Source of the DNA: Sphingopyxis sp.
GTDB lineage: Bacteria; Pseudomonadota; Alphaproteobacteria; Sphingomonadales; Sphingomonadaceae
Assembly (NCBI GenBank): GCA_030148985.1
Contig: JASBSJ010000003.1
Span: 1 to 64,000, forward strand
Direction of reading: 5' to 3'
Length of the DNA stretch: 64,000 nt
This document shows positions 1 to 9,294 of the stretch, piece after piece (the stretch's first letter is position 1; each line of letters starts with the position of its first letter). Made by a program: the position numbers and the translations under genes. The notes under the pieces were generated by a model. The model worked only from the letters and a program-made list of their open reading frames with translations, was not told where the DNA came from and ran no database searches.

Positions 1-168
1 GGCAAGCTGCTCAACGCGACGATGAACCGCCATGCCGAGGCGAACGCGATTCCCTATGTCGGGATCGAGATGCGGCAGGATCTGGCTGGCGATACGGCGG
101 GGCAGGCGCTGTTCGCCGCGCGGCTCGCGCGCATGTGCAGGAAAGTGGCATTGAATCTGGCAAGATAG
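1..168 (+). CDS. N-formylglutamate amidohydrolase family protein, C-terminal fragment
   Basis: The window opens inside a gene; frame 1 stays open for 55 codons to a TAG at 166-168. The visible peptide contains VGIEMRQDL followed by an alanine- and arginine-rich helix. An IE-(I/V/M)-RQDL segment near the C-terminus is typical of the N-formylglutamate amidohydrolase (PF05013) family, which hydrolyses N-formyl-L-glutamate at the end of one histidine degradation route and also includes proteins of unknown substrate. The catalytic metal-binding part lies outside the window, so family assignment rests on this short tail only. ilvD follows on the same strand after a 59-bp AT-rich gap that probably holds the ilvD promoter. 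Confidence 0.6.
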   Translation, partial: GKLLNATMNRHAEANAIPYVGIEMRQDLAGDTAGQALFAARLARMCRKVALNLAR

Positions 169-227
169 GCGTGTAGAGGCGCTTCTATCCATTCAATTTT
201 GAAATAATATTATCAGGAATTTATAAA

Positions 228-2087
228 ATGCCTTCTTATCGTTCGCGCACCACGACCCACGGCCGCAACATGGCGGGCGCGCGCGGCCTGTGGCGCGCGA
301 CGGGGATGAAGGACAGCGATTTCGGCAAGCCGATCATCGCGGTGGTCAACAGCTTCACCCAGTTCGTGCCCGGCCACGTCCACCTGAAGGACCTCGGCCA
401 GATGGTTGCGCGCGAGATCGAGGCCGCGGGCGGCGTCGCCAAGGAATTCAACACGATCGCGGTCGATGACGGCATCGCGATGGGGCATGACGGCATGCTC
501 TATTCGCTGCCCAGCCGCGACCTGATCGCCGACAGCGTCGAATATATGGTCAACGCGCATTGCGCCGACGCGATGGTGTGCATCTCCAACTGCGACAAGA
601 TCACCCCGGGAATGCTGATGGCGGCGCTGCGCATCAACATTCCGGTCGTGTTCGTTTCGGGCGGGCCGATGGAGGCCGGCAAGGTGATCCTGAAGGGCAA
701 GGAGGTCGCGCTCGACCTGGTCGACGCGATGGTCGCCGCGGCGGACGAGAAATACAGCGACGAGGAGGTCGCGGCGGTCGAACGTTCGGCCTGTCCGACC
801 TGCGGCAGCTGCTCGGGCATGTTCACCGCCAATTCGATGAACTGCCTGACCGAGGCGCTGGGGCTGTCGCTGCCGGGCAATGGCTCGACGCTCGCGACGC
901 ACGCCGACCGCAAGGGATTGTTCCTGCGCGCGGGCCGCATCGTCGTCGAGATGTGCCGCCGCCATTATGAGGAAGGCGACGACAGCGTCCTGCCGCGCCA
1001 CATCGCGACCTTCGAGGCGTTCGAGAATGCGATGAGCCTCGACATCGCGATGGGCGGATCGACCAACACCGTGCTCCACCTGCTCGCCGCCGCGCACGAA
1101 GCCGGCGTCGATTTCACCATGACCGACATCGACCGGCTGTCGCGCCGCGTGCCGTGCCTGTCGAAGGTCGCACCGGCGAAGAGCGACGTGCATATGGAGG
1201 ATGTCCACCGCGCGGGCGGGATCATGGCGATCCTTGGCGAACTCGAGCGCGCGGGGCTGCTCCACGCGCACCTGCCGACGGTGCACAGCGCGACGCTCGG
1301 CGATGCGCTCAACAAATGGGATATATCGCGCACCAACGACCCCGAGGTGCAGAAATTCTTTCTCGCGGCGCCGGGCGGCGTGCCGACGCAGACCGCGTTC
1401 AGCCAGGATCGGCGCTGGGACAGCCTCGACCTCGATCGCGAGGCGGGGGTGATCCGGTCGGCCGACCATGCGTTCAGCAAGGATGGCGGACTGGCGGTGC
1501 TGAGCGGCAATATCGCGCTCGACGGCTGTATCGTGAAGACGGCGGGCGTCGATGAAAGCATCCTGAAATTCAGCGGCCCGGCCAAGGTGTTCGAGAGCCA
1601 GGACGCCGCCGTTGCGGGCATATTGACCGGGCAGGTCGAGGCGGGCGACGTTGTCGTCATCCGTTACGAAGGGCCGAAGGGCGGCCCGGGGATGCAGGAA
1701 ATGCTCTATCCGACCAGCTACCTCAAGTCGAAGGGACTGGGCGCTGCCTGCGCGCTGATCACCGACGGGCGCTTTTCGGGCGGCACGTCGGGGCTATCGA
1801 TCGGCCATGTCTCGCCCGAGGCCGCCGAGGGTGGCACGATCGGGCTGGTCGAAAATGGCGACCTTATCAACATCGACATTCCGGCGCGCACGATCACGCT
1901 CGCCGTGGCCGAGAGCGCGCTCGCCGAACGCCGCGCCGCGATGGAGGCAAAGGGCGATGCCGCCTGGCAACCCGCCAAACCGCGGCCGCGCAAGGTTTCG
2001 GTAGCACTTCAGGCCTATGCCGCGATGACGACGAGCGCGGCGCGCGGCGCGGTGCGCGACCTGTCGCAGCTGAAGGGCAAGGGATGA
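228..2087 (+). CDS. ilvD: Dihydroxy-acid dehydratase IlvD
   Basis: Catalyses dehydration of 2,3-dihydroxy-isovalerate and 2,3-dihydroxy-3-methylvalerate, the shared third step of valine and isoleucine synthesis and a precursor step for leucine and CoA. The 619-residue length matches the long IlvD type (E. coli 616). The Fe-S and Mg ligand motifs are visible: [10 protein letters not shown] around residue 120 and [16 protein letters not shown] around residue 190, both diagnostic for the IlvD/Edd family, with the C-terminal [20 protein letters not shown] signature. The ATG at 228 is preceded by AGGA. The stop overlaps the next gene's ATG (ATGA), so the following lipoprotein is probably co-transcribed. 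Assignment over Edd (6-phosphogluconate dehydratase) is based on overall sequence. Confidence 0.97.
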   Translation: MPSYRSRTTTHGRNMAGARGLWRATGMKDSDFGKPIIAVVNSFTQFVPGHVHLKDLGQMVAREIEAAGGVAKEFNTIAVDDGIAMGHDGMLYSLPSRDLIADSVEYMVNAHCADAMVCISNCDKITPGMLMAALRINIPVVFVSGGPMEAGKVILKGKEVALDLVDAMVAAADEKYSDEEVAAVERSACPTCGSCSGMFTANSMNCLTEALGLSLPGNGSTLATHADRKGLFLRAGRIVVEMCRRHYEEGDDSVLPRHIATFEAFENAMSLDIAMGGSTNTVLHLLAAAHEAGVDFTMTDIDRLSRRVPCLSKVAPAKSDVHMEDVHRAGGIMAILGELERAGLLHAHLPTVHSATLGDALNKWDISRTNDPEVQKFFLAAPGGVPTQTAFSQDRRWDSLDLDREAGVIRSADHAFSKDGGLAVLSGNIALDGCIVKTAGVDESILKFSGPAKVFESQDAAVAGILTGQVEAGDVVVIRYEGPKGGPGMQEMLYPTSYLKSKGLGAACALITDGRFSGGTSGLSIGHVSPEAAEGGTIGLVENGDLINIDIPARTITLAVAESALAERRAAMEAKGDAAWQPAKPRPRKVSVALQAYAAMTTSAARGAVRDLSQLKGKG

Positions 2088-2449
2088 TTCGCAAACGCGG
2101 CGCGGCACTGGTTGTGGCGATGTTGCTGGCCGCGTGCGGCGGCGCGTCGGACGACGAGGCGGCGGACGCGGGCAAGGAGCGGATCGAATGCGCGCTGGAA
2201 GGCACTGACGCCTTTGCGCGCAACTGCACGGTCGAGGAAATGAGCGGTGCGGACGGCGCGGTTCTGGTCGTCGGGCGCAGCGACGTCGGGTACCGGCGCT
2301 TGCAGATCACGACCGACGGCCGCGGCGTCATATCGGCCGATGGCGCCGAGCCCGCGAAGGTGACGATCGTCGGCGACAAGCTGATCGAGGTCGCGATCGG
2401 CAGCGATCGGTACCGCCTGCCGGCGAACACTGGCGGCGCGACCGAATAG
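2084..2449 (+). CDS. Small predicted lipoprotein, function unknown
   Basis: A 121-residue protein with a classical lipoprotein signal: MIRKRG, a hydrophobic core and the lipobox LLAAC at about residues 14-18, then a Gly/Ser/Asp-rich linker. The remaining ~90 residues are hydrophilic with two further cysteines (IECAL and RNCTVEEM) that could form a disulfide in the periplasm. I do not recognise a domain. The start overlaps the ilvD stop by 4 bp, implying translational coupling, though no functional link to branched-chain synthesis is evident. A palindromic repeat begins directly after the stop and may end the transcript. Confidence 0.8.
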   Translation: MIRKRGAALVVAMLLAACGGASDDEAADAGKERIECALEGTDAFARNCTVEEMSGADGAVLVVGRSDVGYRRLQITTDGRGVISADGAEPAKVTIVGDKLIEVAIGSDRYRLPANTGGATE

Positions 2450-2450
2450 C

Positions 2451-2528
2451 CGTCGTCCCCGCGAAGGCGGGGACCGCAGTCGGCCTTGCGCTGCGCCTCC
2501 AGCGGCCCCCGCCTTCGCGGGGGCGACG
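2451..2528. repeat. Extragenic palindromic repeat, family A (copy 1)
   Basis: Two short hairpins (CCCCGC-GAAG-GCGGGG and CCCCCGC-CTTC-GCGGGGG) lie at the ends of a ~78-bp unit and are also inverted copies of each other. Related units occur at 24966-25055 and 61834-61923; copy 2 also shares the internal CCGCARTCGGCCTT. It fills most of the gap between the lipoprotein and the NAD(P)HX repair gene. The structure resembles REP/BIME elements; mobility is not shown. Confidence 0.8.
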
Positions 2529-2599
2529 ATATTCCGATACCGAACCGTGTAACGGCCTGCTTGGTTCTCACTGGCGTCGAAACACGCTACGTCCGCATC

Positions 2600-3949
2600 A
2601 TGTCCGTTCCCGCCGACGCGCCCATCCTGACCGCTGACGCCATGCGCGCGGCCGAGGCCGAATGCGTCGCCGCAGGCACATCGCTCGGCCAGTTGATGGA
2701 GCGCGCGGGTGCGGCGGTGGCCGATACCGCGTGGCGCATGGCGGCGGGCGCACCGATTCTGATCCTGTGCGGACCCGGCAACAACGGCGGTGACGGCTAT
2801 GTCGCGGCAAGGCGGCTGACCGAGCTGGGCGCAACGGTGCGTGTCGCGGCGCTGGCGGATCCGGCGACCGATCTTGCGCGGGCTGCGCGGGGCGCGTGGA
2901 GGGGGCCAGTCGAAGCGATCGACGCCGCATTGGCATCCGCGCCGCTGATCGTCGATGCGCTGTTCGGGGTCGGCCTGTCGCGACCGATTGCGGACGATCT
3001 GGCGACCGTGCTGCAACGGCTGAACGGTCGCGTGCTCGCGGTCGATGTGCCGAGCGGGGTCGACAGCGATTGCGCGGCGAGCTGGATGCCACCCCGGACT
3101 GCCGATGTCACCTTGGCGCTCGGCGCGCTGAAACCCGCCCATGTGCTATTGCCGACGGCGCCGTCGTGCGGGCGCGTGCTGCTCGCGCCGATCGGCATTT
3201 CGGCGGACAGGACGATGCGGACGTTGCCGCGGATCCGGCCGCAGGCGCCCGCAGCTGCCGCGCACAAATTCACCCGCGGGATGGTGCTCGTCTTTGCCGG
3301 GCCGATGCGCGGCGCCGCCGAGCTGGCCGCTGCTGCCGCGCTGCGTGCGGGAGCGGGCTATGTCGTGCTTGACGGCAGCGAATCGGCGCCGTTCTCGGCG
3401 GTCATCGTCGAGGGCGACGAGAAATTCGGCGAGCGGCTCGATGATCCGCGCGTCGGTGCGGTCGTGATCGGACCGGGCTTTCCGGCGGGCGAGGAATTGC
3501 TGTTCGACGTCGAGGCGGCGCTCGATTCGGGTAAGCCGCTGGTGCTCGACGCCGCCGCGATCGACGCCGCACTCCCCCGCCTGTCCGAAACGCCGCGTAA
3601 AGCGATCCTGACCCCGCACGAGGGCGAATTCGCGCGCGCCTTTCCGCAAGCGTACGGCAGCAAGATCGACCGCGCCAAAGCCGCCGCCGCGCGGACGCAG
3701 GCGGTTGTCGTCTACAAAGGCGCCGATACGATCATCGCCGCCCCCGACGGCCGCGTCGCGGCAGCATGGCCGGGAAACCCCTGGCTGGCGACGGCAGGGA
3801 CGGGCGACGTGCTGGCTGGGGCGTGCGGGGCGATGCTGGCACGGGGCGGCGATGCTTTCGACGCCGCGGTTGCCGCGGTGGGCTGGCATATCGCGCAAGC
3901 CGCGCGTATAGGCCCCGGCCTTGTTGCCGACGATCTGGTCAGGAATTGA
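2600..3949 (+). CDS. nnrDE: Bifunctional NAD(P)H-hydrate epimerase / ADP-dependent NAD(P)HX dehydratase
   Basis: Repairs hydrated NADH and NADPH: the N-terminal YjeF_N domain epimerises R-NAD(P)HX and the C-terminal ribokinase-like domain dehydrates the S form using ADP. The epimerase motif CGPGNNGGDGYVAARRL lies near residue 55. The C-terminal half has KAILTPHEGEFARAFP and the nucleotide-site motif TAGTGDVLAGACGAML. At 449 residues it is somewhat shorter than E. coli NnrD (515). The track ORF starts at 2486 inside a repeat; I chose the ATG at 2600 because homology begins at its second line (LTADAMRAAE). The RNA methyltransferase gene follows 6 bp downstream. Confidence 0.93.
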   Translation: MSVPADAPILTADAMRAAEAECVAAGTSLGQLMERAGAAVADTAWRMAAGAPILILCGPGNNGGDGYVAARRLTELGATVRVAALADPATDLARAARGAWRGPVEAIDAALASAPLIVDALFGVGLSRPIADDLATVLQRLNGRVLAVDVPSGVDSDCAASWMPPRTADVTLALGALKPAHVLLPTAPSCGRVLLAPIGISADRTMRTLPRIRPQAPAAAAHKFTRGMVLVFAGPMRGAAELAAAAALRAGAGYVVLDGSESAPFSAVIVEGDEKFGERLDDPRVGAVVIGPGFPAGEELLFDVEAALDSGKPLVLDAAAIDAALPRLSETPRKAILTPHEGEFARAFPQAYGSKIDRAKAAAARTQAVVVYKGADTIIAAPDGRVAAAWPGNPWLATAGTGDVLAGACGAMLARGGDAFDAAVAAVGWHIAQAARIGPGLVADDLVRN

Positions 3950-3955
3950 GCCGCT

Positions 3956-5155
3956 ATGTCTGATGCTGCGCTGATCGAGCGCATTGCCGCGCGCGGCGAT
4001 GGCGTGACCGGCGACGGCCGCCATGTGGCGGGCGGCGTGCCGGGCGACCGCGTGCGCGACGACGGCATCCTCATTCCGGGCCCGAACCGTGCCGAGCCCC
4101 CGTGCCGCCATTTCGGCAAATGCGGCGGCTGCCAGTTGCAGCATGTCGCCGAACCGGCGCTCGCTGATTTCGTGCGCGACCGCGTTGTCGGCGGGCTGGA
4201 AGGGCAGGAGGTGCCCTTCGCCGAGGTTCTGCCCGCGCTGCTGTCGCCCTCGCAGAGCCGCCGCCGTGCGGCGCTGACCGCGCTTCGCACCGGCAAGCAG
4301 GTCGCGATCGGGTTCAACGCCGCGCAGAGCAACCAGATCGTCGATATGCGGATGTGTCCGCTGCTTGCTCCCGAACTGTTCGCGCTGGTCGCGCCAGTGC
4401 GCGACCTGCTCGTGATGATCGCGCAGCCGCGGCGCCCGGTGAAGGTCAAGCTGCAACTGCTCGACCAAGGCGTCGAACTGATATTGGAGGGCGTGAAGGC
4501 CGAGGGGCTCGATGCGGCCATGGCGCTGCAGGATTTCGCCGGTGCCAACAATCTCGCGCGCTTCGCCATCGATCAGGGCGATGGGCTGGAAATCCTTTGG
4601 CAGCCCGATCCGCCGACGATGCGCTTTGGCGGCATCGCGGTCGAAGTGCCGCCCTTTGCCTTTCTGCAGCCGACGGCGGCGGGGCAGGCGGCGCTCGTCG
4701 ATGCCGTCGCTAGGGCCATCGGCGATGTGCCCGCGGTGGCCGACCTGTTCGCAGGTGTGGGCACCTTTGCCCTGTCGGTGCAGGCGGGGCGCAAAGTCTA
4801 TGCCGCCGAGGGGGCGCGCGATGCGATCGCGGCGCTGGCGGGGGCTGCCAACCGCGCCCGCGCGCTCATCGCGACCGAGCACCGCGACCTGTTCCGCCGC
4901 CCGCTGGTGCCCGCCGAACTCAATCGTTTCGGTGCGATCATCCTCGATCCGCCGCGTGCAGGTGCCGAGGAGCAGGTGAAGCAGCTGGCGGCCTCAACGG
5001 TGCCGGTGATCGCCTATGTCAGCTGCAATCCCGCGAGCTTTGCGCGCGATGCGAAGATGCTTGTCGAGGGCGGGTATCAGCTCGATTGGGTGCAGCCCGT
5101 CGGCCAGTTCCGCTGGTCGACCCATGTCGAACTGGCCGCGCGGTTCAGCCGCTGA
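3956..5155 (+). CDS. RNA m5U methyltransferase, RlmD/RumA-TrmA family
   Basis: A 399-residue SAM-dependent uracil-5 methyltransferase probably acting on 23S rRNA. The N-terminal part carries CRHFGKCGGCQ, and with the later MRMCPLL gives four cysteines spaced as in the [4Fe-4S] site of RlmD. The catalytic domain shows the SAM site DLFAGVGTFAL, the DPPRAG motif and SCNPASFARD, which contains the nucleophilic cysteine. The N-terminal TRAM region is shortened compared with E. coli RlmD (433 residues). I left the gene symbol blank because RlmC, RlmD and TrmA cannot be separated safely without alignment. It ends 1 bp from the convergent MAPEG gene, leaving no room for a separate terminator. Confidence 0.9.
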   Translation: MSDAALIERIAARGDGVTGDGRHVAGGVPGDRVRDDGILIPGPNRAEPPCRHFGKCGGCQLQHVAEPALADFVRDRVVGGLEGQEVPFAEVLPALLSPSQSRRRAALTALRTGKQVAIGFNAAQSNQIVDMRMCPLLAPELFALVAPVRDLLVMIAQPRRPVKVKLQLLDQGVELILEGVKAEGLDAAMALQDFAGANNLARFAIDQGDGLEILWQPDPPTMRFGGIAVEVPPFAFLQPTAAGQAALVDAVARAIGDVPAVADLFAGVGTFALSVQAGRKVYAAEGARDAIAALAGAANRARALIATEHRDLFRRPLVPAELNRFGAIILDPPRAGAEEQVKQLAASTVPVIAYVSCNPASFARDAKMLVEGGYQLDWVQPVGQFRWSTHVELAARFSR

Positions 5156-5590
5156 TCAGTACAGCACAAAGCCCATGAAGGCGTGGATGCAGAGCGCGAG
5201 CAGCGCGACGCTGGCCAGCGCGAACACGATGAAACGCCACATCACGCGGTTGACCGTAACCTGGATCAGACTGTGCACGATGCGGAGCGCGACATAGGCC
5301 CAGGCGATCTGCGCGTTCAGCCCGCCGCCCATGCCCCCGACAGCCAGCGCGATGGCAACAGCGTAGAATACAGTCGGCTGTTCCATCAGATGATTGTAAT
5401 TATGCGCTTTCCACTGCACCTGCGGCGGCAGGAGGCTTTCCAGATTCTGCCCCGTCCCGCCAACGAGATTGGCCGTGTCGATCTTGGCGCGGCGCATGGC
5501 GGGCAGCCGCGTCGCATACATCCACACCCACATCACCATCGACCACAGCGCGAGCGCCGCGACCGGTCCCAATATTGCGTTCGTATCCAT
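5156..5590 (-). CDS. MAPEG-like membrane protein (first of tandem pair)
   Basis: A 144-residue integral membrane protein with four hydrophobic segments. Residues LLPPQVQWKAHNYNHLMEQPTVFYAVAIAL match the MAPEG (membrane-associated eicosanoid/glutathione) pattern with the conserved N-x-x-E-x-P core. Bacterial MAPEG proteins are mostly uncharacterised; some conjugate glutathione. The start is the ATG at 5590, preceded by AAGGGAA; the longer track ORF runs into the upstream gene. It lies 10 bp downstream of a paralogue (5601-6032) with the same architecture, so the pair looks like a tandem duplication transcribed together. Confidence 0.85.
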   Translation of the reverse strand: MDTNAILGPVAALALWSMVMWVWMYATRLPAMRRAKIDTANLVGGTGQNLESLLPPQVQWKAHNYNHLMEQPTVFYAVAIALAVGGMGGGLNAQIAWAYVALRIVHSLIQVTVNRVMWRFIVFALASVALLALCIHAFMGFVLY

Positions 5591-5600
5591 GTTATTCCCT

Positions 5601-6032
5601 TCAGCCCAAGGTGGCGATGACGGCGAGAATCGATAGCGCGAACAGGCAGAAAGTTGCCATCGCAAAGATCGCGAAGCGCACCGGGATGCGGTTGACTGTC
5701 GCTTGCCACAGGCTGTGGACGATACGCAGCACGACATAGGCCCAGGCAAGGCCGCGCGTCAGGTCGGTGTCCCCGCCCGACAGGTGCAGGAAGATCAGTA
5801 CCGCGTAAAAGATCGTCGGCTGTTCGCACAGATGCGTGTAATTGTGCGATTTCCAGTTGGTTTCCGGCGGCAGGACATTTTCCAGATCGGCGCCGCGCCC
5901 GCCCGGCGGGGCGACCTTGATGTCGACGCCGGCCTTGGCCATCGCCGAAAAGCGGGTCACCGCGACCCAGCCGAGCATGATGATCGTCCAGAGCGCCAGG
6001 ACGGCACCGGGTGCAAGCAAATTATCCGACAT
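5601..6032 (-). CDS. MAPEG-like membrane protein (second of tandem pair)
   Basis: A 143-residue membrane protein, about the same length and layout as its downstream neighbour. It has the corresponding LPPETNWKSHNYTHLCEQPTIFYAV segment, again with the N-x-x-E-x-P core, and four predicted transmembrane helices. This copy has a cysteine immediately before the core glutamate (LCEQP) where the other has methionine. It lies 92 bp downstream of otsA on the same strand, so it might be read from the trehalose operon or from its own promoter. Confidence 0.85.
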   Translation of the reverse strand: MSDNLLAPGAVLALWTIIMLGWVAVTRFSAMAKAGVDIKVAPPGGRGADLENVLPPETNWKSHNYTHLCEQPTIFYAVLIFLHLSGGDTDLTRGLAWAYVVLRIVHSLWQATVNRIPVRFAIFAMATFCLFALSILAVIATLG

Positions 6033-6124
6033 GGCATTCCCCCTCCTTGCTTTGCCGCGATGCTAGGCACCGCGCGGCAATATGCAAGCCCGCCGCAAGG
6101 CATGGGCGCCTGTCGATGTCGGCT

Positions 6125-7504
6125 CTAGACCTGCCCCAGTTCGGCGAGGAAATCGTCGGCCCAGCCGAGCACATCGGCGTCGCGGACGACCGCGTTAAGC
6201 TTTTCCCAGCGCGCCTTGCGTTCGGCGAGCGGCATATTCATCGCGGTCCAGATCGCGCGCGCGACCTCGCCGCCGTCGTGCGGGTTGACGAGCAGGGCGT
6301 CGGTGAGTTGTTCGGCGGCGCCCGCGAAGCGCGAGAGGACGAGGACGCCGGGGTCCTCTGGGTCTTGCGCCGCGACATATTCCTTGGCGACAAGGTTCAT
6401 CCCGTCGCGCAAGGGGGTGACCAGCCCGACCTTCGCGGCGCGATAGAAGCCGAACAGCTCGGCGCGGCCGAAGCCGCGGTTGACGTATCGGATCGGGACA
6501 AGATCGACGTCCGAATGCGCGCCGTTGAACTGGCCGGTCTTCTGCTCCAGCGTCGCGCGGATCTGCTGATAGGTCAGCACATCCTCGCGCGACGGCGGCG
6601 CGATCTGAACGAAGAGCAGCTTGTTGACCATGTCCTCCTGGCTCGCGAACAGGCGGTCGAGCGCGTCGATCCGCTCGGGCAGCCCCTTGCTGTAATCAAG
6701 CCGATCGACCCCGATAGCGATCGTGCGCTTGCGCGCGCTGCTGCAAAGCCGCTGCTGCGAGCGCTGCGCCACCTCGGTCCTGCCCAGCGCCATGAATTCG
6801 GCATGGTCGATCCCGATCGGAAAAGCGCGCGCGACGACTTCGTGGCCGTCAATGCGGACGACACCGCTGTCCTCGTCGACCTCGGCGCCCAGTTCCTTGC
6901 GGCAATAATGAAGGAAGCTTTCGAGCCACTCGCGCGATTGGAAGCCGATGACGTCATAATGGAGCATCGCGCGCACCAGCCGTTCGTGGTGCGGCAGCGA
7001 GACGAGCAGGCGGGTCGGCGGCCAGGGGATGTGGAGGAACAGGCCAATGCGGTTGCGCACACCGTGCGCGCGCAGCCGCTCGCCCAGCGGCAGGAAATGA
7101 TAGTCCTGGACCCAGACAATATCGTCTTGCTCGACCAGCGGGACGAGGCTTTTCGCGAACTGCTCGTTGACGCGCTCATAGCCCCGACCGAACTCATTTT
7201 CATATTCGGCCAGGTCGATGCGATAGTGGAACAGCGGCCACAGTGTGCGGTTGGCATAACCATTATAATATTCCTCGACATCGTGCGGTTCGAGGTCGAC
7301 CGTCGCGGTGGTGAAGCCGTCCGCGCGTTCCATCCGCAACTGGCCGGTGAACTGCTCGACCTCGTTGCCCGACCAGCCGAACCAGATGCCGCCGCGCTGG
7401 TGGAGCGCCGCGCTCATCGCGACCGCGAGTCCACCCTGTGCGCCCGCGGCGCCGCGCCCCTTGGCAACCGACACGCGGTTCGAGACGACGATCAGCCGGC
7501 TCAT
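6125..7504 (-). CDS. otsA: Trehalose-6-phosphate synthase OtsA (GT20)
   Basis: Transfers glucose from UDP-glucose to glucose-6-phosphate to give trehalose-6-phosphate. It starts with the GT20 sequence LIVVSNRVSVAKG, followed by GLFLHIPWPP near residue 135, VDRLDYSKGLPERIDA near residue 270, and LRDGMNLVAKEYVAAQ near residue 370, all substrate-site motifs of OtsA. Length is 459 residues (E. coli 474). The ATG at 7504 overlaps the GH15 stop in an ATGA, so the track's longer start (7693) is rejected. It is the last gene of otsB-GH15-otsA. Trehalose made here would serve as an osmolyte and stress protectant in the cytoplasm. Confidence 0.96.
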   Translation of the reverse strand: MSRLIVVSNRVSVAKGRGAAGAQGGLAVAMSAALHQRGGIWFGWSGNEVEQFTGQLRMERADGFTTATVDLEPHDVEEYYNGYANRTLWPLFHYRIDLAEYENEFGRGYERVNEQFAKSLVPLVEQDDIVWVQDYHFLPLGERLRAHGVRNRIGLFLHIPWPPTRLLVSLPHHERLVRAMLHYDVIGFQSREWLESFLHYCRKELGAEVDEDSGVVRIDGHEVVARAFPIGIDHAEFMALGRTEVAQRSQQRLCSSARKRTIAIGVDRLDYSKGLPERIDALDRLFASQEDMVNKLLFVQIAPPSREDVLTYQQIRATLEQKTGQFNGAHSDVDLVPIRYVNRGFGRAELFGFYRAAKVGLVTPLRDGMNLVAKEYVAAQDPEDPGVLVLSRFAGAAEQLTDALLVNPHDGGEVARAIWTAMNMPLAERKARWEKLNAVVRDADVLGWADDFLAELGQV

Positions 7505-9294
7505 CGCACCGTGTCCCAGCCGCGCGAGAGCAGGCCCGCGCAATGGATAATGCCGACGAGCGAATAGGTCTGCGGGAAATTGCCCCACAGCTCGCCCGTC
7601 TCGAAATCGAGATCCTCGGACAGCAACCCTGAGGGGGTGCGATGCGCGAGCATCTTTTCGAACAATTCCCGCGCCTCTTCCGAGCGGCCGCACAGGTGCA
7701 GCGCCTCGATCAGCCAGAAGGTGCAGAAATTGAAGGCGGTTTCGGGTAGGCCGAAATCATCTTCACTGTCATAGCGCAGCATATGCTCTCCGCGGCGCAG
7801 CGCCTTTTCGATCGCCGCGAAGGTGGCCTGGAAGCGCGGGTCGTCGGCGCGGATATAGCGTAGCTCGACGAGCTGGAGCAGGCTGGCGTCGAGATGCGCA
7901 TGGCCGAAGGCGGCGCCATAATGGCCCGCCGCCTCGTCCCACGCCTCGCGCTCGATTGTTTCGCGGATCCTGGCGGCGCGGTCGTTCCAGAAAGTCTCGC
8001 GTTCGGGGCGGCCGATGCGCGCGGCGACATTGGCGAGCCGGTCGCACGCCGCCCAGCTCATCACCGCCGAATAGGTGTGGACCTGTTGCCGGGTGCGGAA
8101 TTCCCACAATCCGGCATCGGGCTGGTCGTGCATCCTCCATGCCACTTCGCCGACGCTTTCGAGGCTTTCGAAATCGCGCTCGTCGGCCATGCGGAACAGC
8201 CGCTGGTCAAAGAAACCCTGCACGGTTGGCAGCACGATCTGGCCATAGGCGTCGTGCTGGATCTGCTGATAGGCGGCATTGCCGATCCGCACCGGCCCCA
8301 TGCCGCGATAACCGGCCAGATGCCCGGCGACGCCTTCGTCGAGTTCGGCAACCCCCATCACCGAATAGAGCGGCTGGATCTGCCCACCGGCGGCGCGGTC
8401 GACGATGTTCCGCAGATAGGCGAGATATTTTTCGAGCACGTCGAGCGCGCCGAGACGATTGAGCGCCTGCACGGTGTAATAGGCGTCGCGAATCCAGCAA
8501 TAGCGATAGTCCCAGTTGCGTTCGCTGTGCGGTGCTTCGGGGATCGAGGTGGTGAGCGCGGCGACAATCGCGCCGGTCTCCTCATGCTGACAGAGCTTGA
8601 GCGTGATCGCGGCGCGGATCACCGCGTCCTGCCAGTCCATCGGCGTCGCCAGACCGCGAACCCAGCCGCGCCAATAGAGCGCGGTTGCCTCTTCCATGCT
8701 GCGCACCGCCTCGCGCACATTGCCGGTAAAGGGCTCGTCGGGGCCGAGGAAGAAATGCAGGTCGGCCTCGACCCGGAAGGCGAGATCTTCCATCACATAG
8801 CCCACCGGCGCATCGGTGGTGAGGCGCAGCGGCTGGTTACCGACAAGGTAGCGGACGTGATTCGTCCCGCGCGTGGTCGGTGCGGCTTCGGCGCCGTGGG
8901 CGCGCATCGGTGCCAGCGTCATGCGAAGGCGCGGGCTGCCGGCGACGGGACGGACAATGCGCGCATAGGCGACCGGCCGGTACATGCGTCCGGACCGTTC
9001 AAAGCGCGGGCAGAAATCGATGACATCGACCGCGCTGCCGTCCCCGGCCTCAAGCCGCGTCACCAGGATCGGCGTGTTGCGGCTGTAGCGCGGGGTCGAC
9101 CGGACCTGCCCTTCGAGCGCGAAGCGCCACACGCCCTGGTCCCGCCGCTCGCCGTTGAGCAGCGCGCAAAAAACCGGGTCGCCATCGACGCGCGGAACGC
9201 AGCCCCAGACCAGCCCGGCCGCGTCGTCGATCAACGCGCTGACCTGGCAATTGCCGACCGGCCACAGCGAAAGGTCGCTTACAGGTTCAGCCAC
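7501..9294 (-). CDS. Glycoside hydrolase family 15 protein (glucoamylase/trehalase-like)
   Basis: A 597-residue GH15 enzyme. The N-terminal beta-rich domain (LSLWPVGNCQVSALIDD onward) is followed by an (alpha/alpha)6 barrel whose signature RNWDYRYCWIRDA at about residue 255 surrounds the general acid region. GH15 members hydrolyse alpha-1,4 or alpha-1,6 glucans; some bacterial members are trehalases. There is no signal peptide, so it acts in the cytoplasm. Being between otsB and otsA (16-bp and 4-bp overlaps) suggests trehalose or a related alpha-glucan as substrate, which would place synthesis and breakdown in one transcript. Exact substrate cannot be told from sequence. Confidence 0.9.
   Translation of the reverse strand: MAEPVSDLSLWPVGNCQVSALIDDAAGLVWGCVPRVDGDPVFCALLNGERRDQGVWRFALEGQVRSTPRYSRNTPILVTRLEAGDGSAVDVIDFCPRFERSGRMYRPVAYARIVRPVAGSPRLRMTLAPMRAHGAEAAPTTRGTNHVRYLVGNQPLRLTTDAPVGYVMEDLAFRVEADLHFFLGPDEPFTGNVREAVRSMEEATALYWRGWVRGLATPMDWQDAVIRAAITLKLCQHEETGAIVAALTTSIPEAPHSERNWDYRYCWIRDAYYTVQALNRLGALDVLEKYLAYLRNIVDRAAGGQIQPLYSVMGVAELDEGVAGHLAGYRGMGPVRIGNAAYQQIQHDAYGQIVLPTVQGFFDQRLFRMADERDFESLESVGEVAWRMHDQPDAGLWEFRTRQQVHTYSAVMSWAACDRLANVAARIGRPERETFWNDRAARIRETIEREAWDEAAGHYGAAFGHAHLDASLLQLVELRYIRADDPRFQATFAAIEKALRRGEHMLRYDSEDDFGLPETAFNFCTFWLIEALHLCGRSEEARELFEKMLAHRTPSGLLSEDLDFETGELWGNFPQTYSLVGIIHCAGLLSRGWDTVR

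Noticed and set aside
213-1469. 418-residue ORF on the minus strand opposite ilvD
   Set aside because: High GC third-position bias creates long open frames opposite real genes; this one is fully antisense to ilvD, is rich in Arg/His/Ala without known motifs and has no ribosome site.
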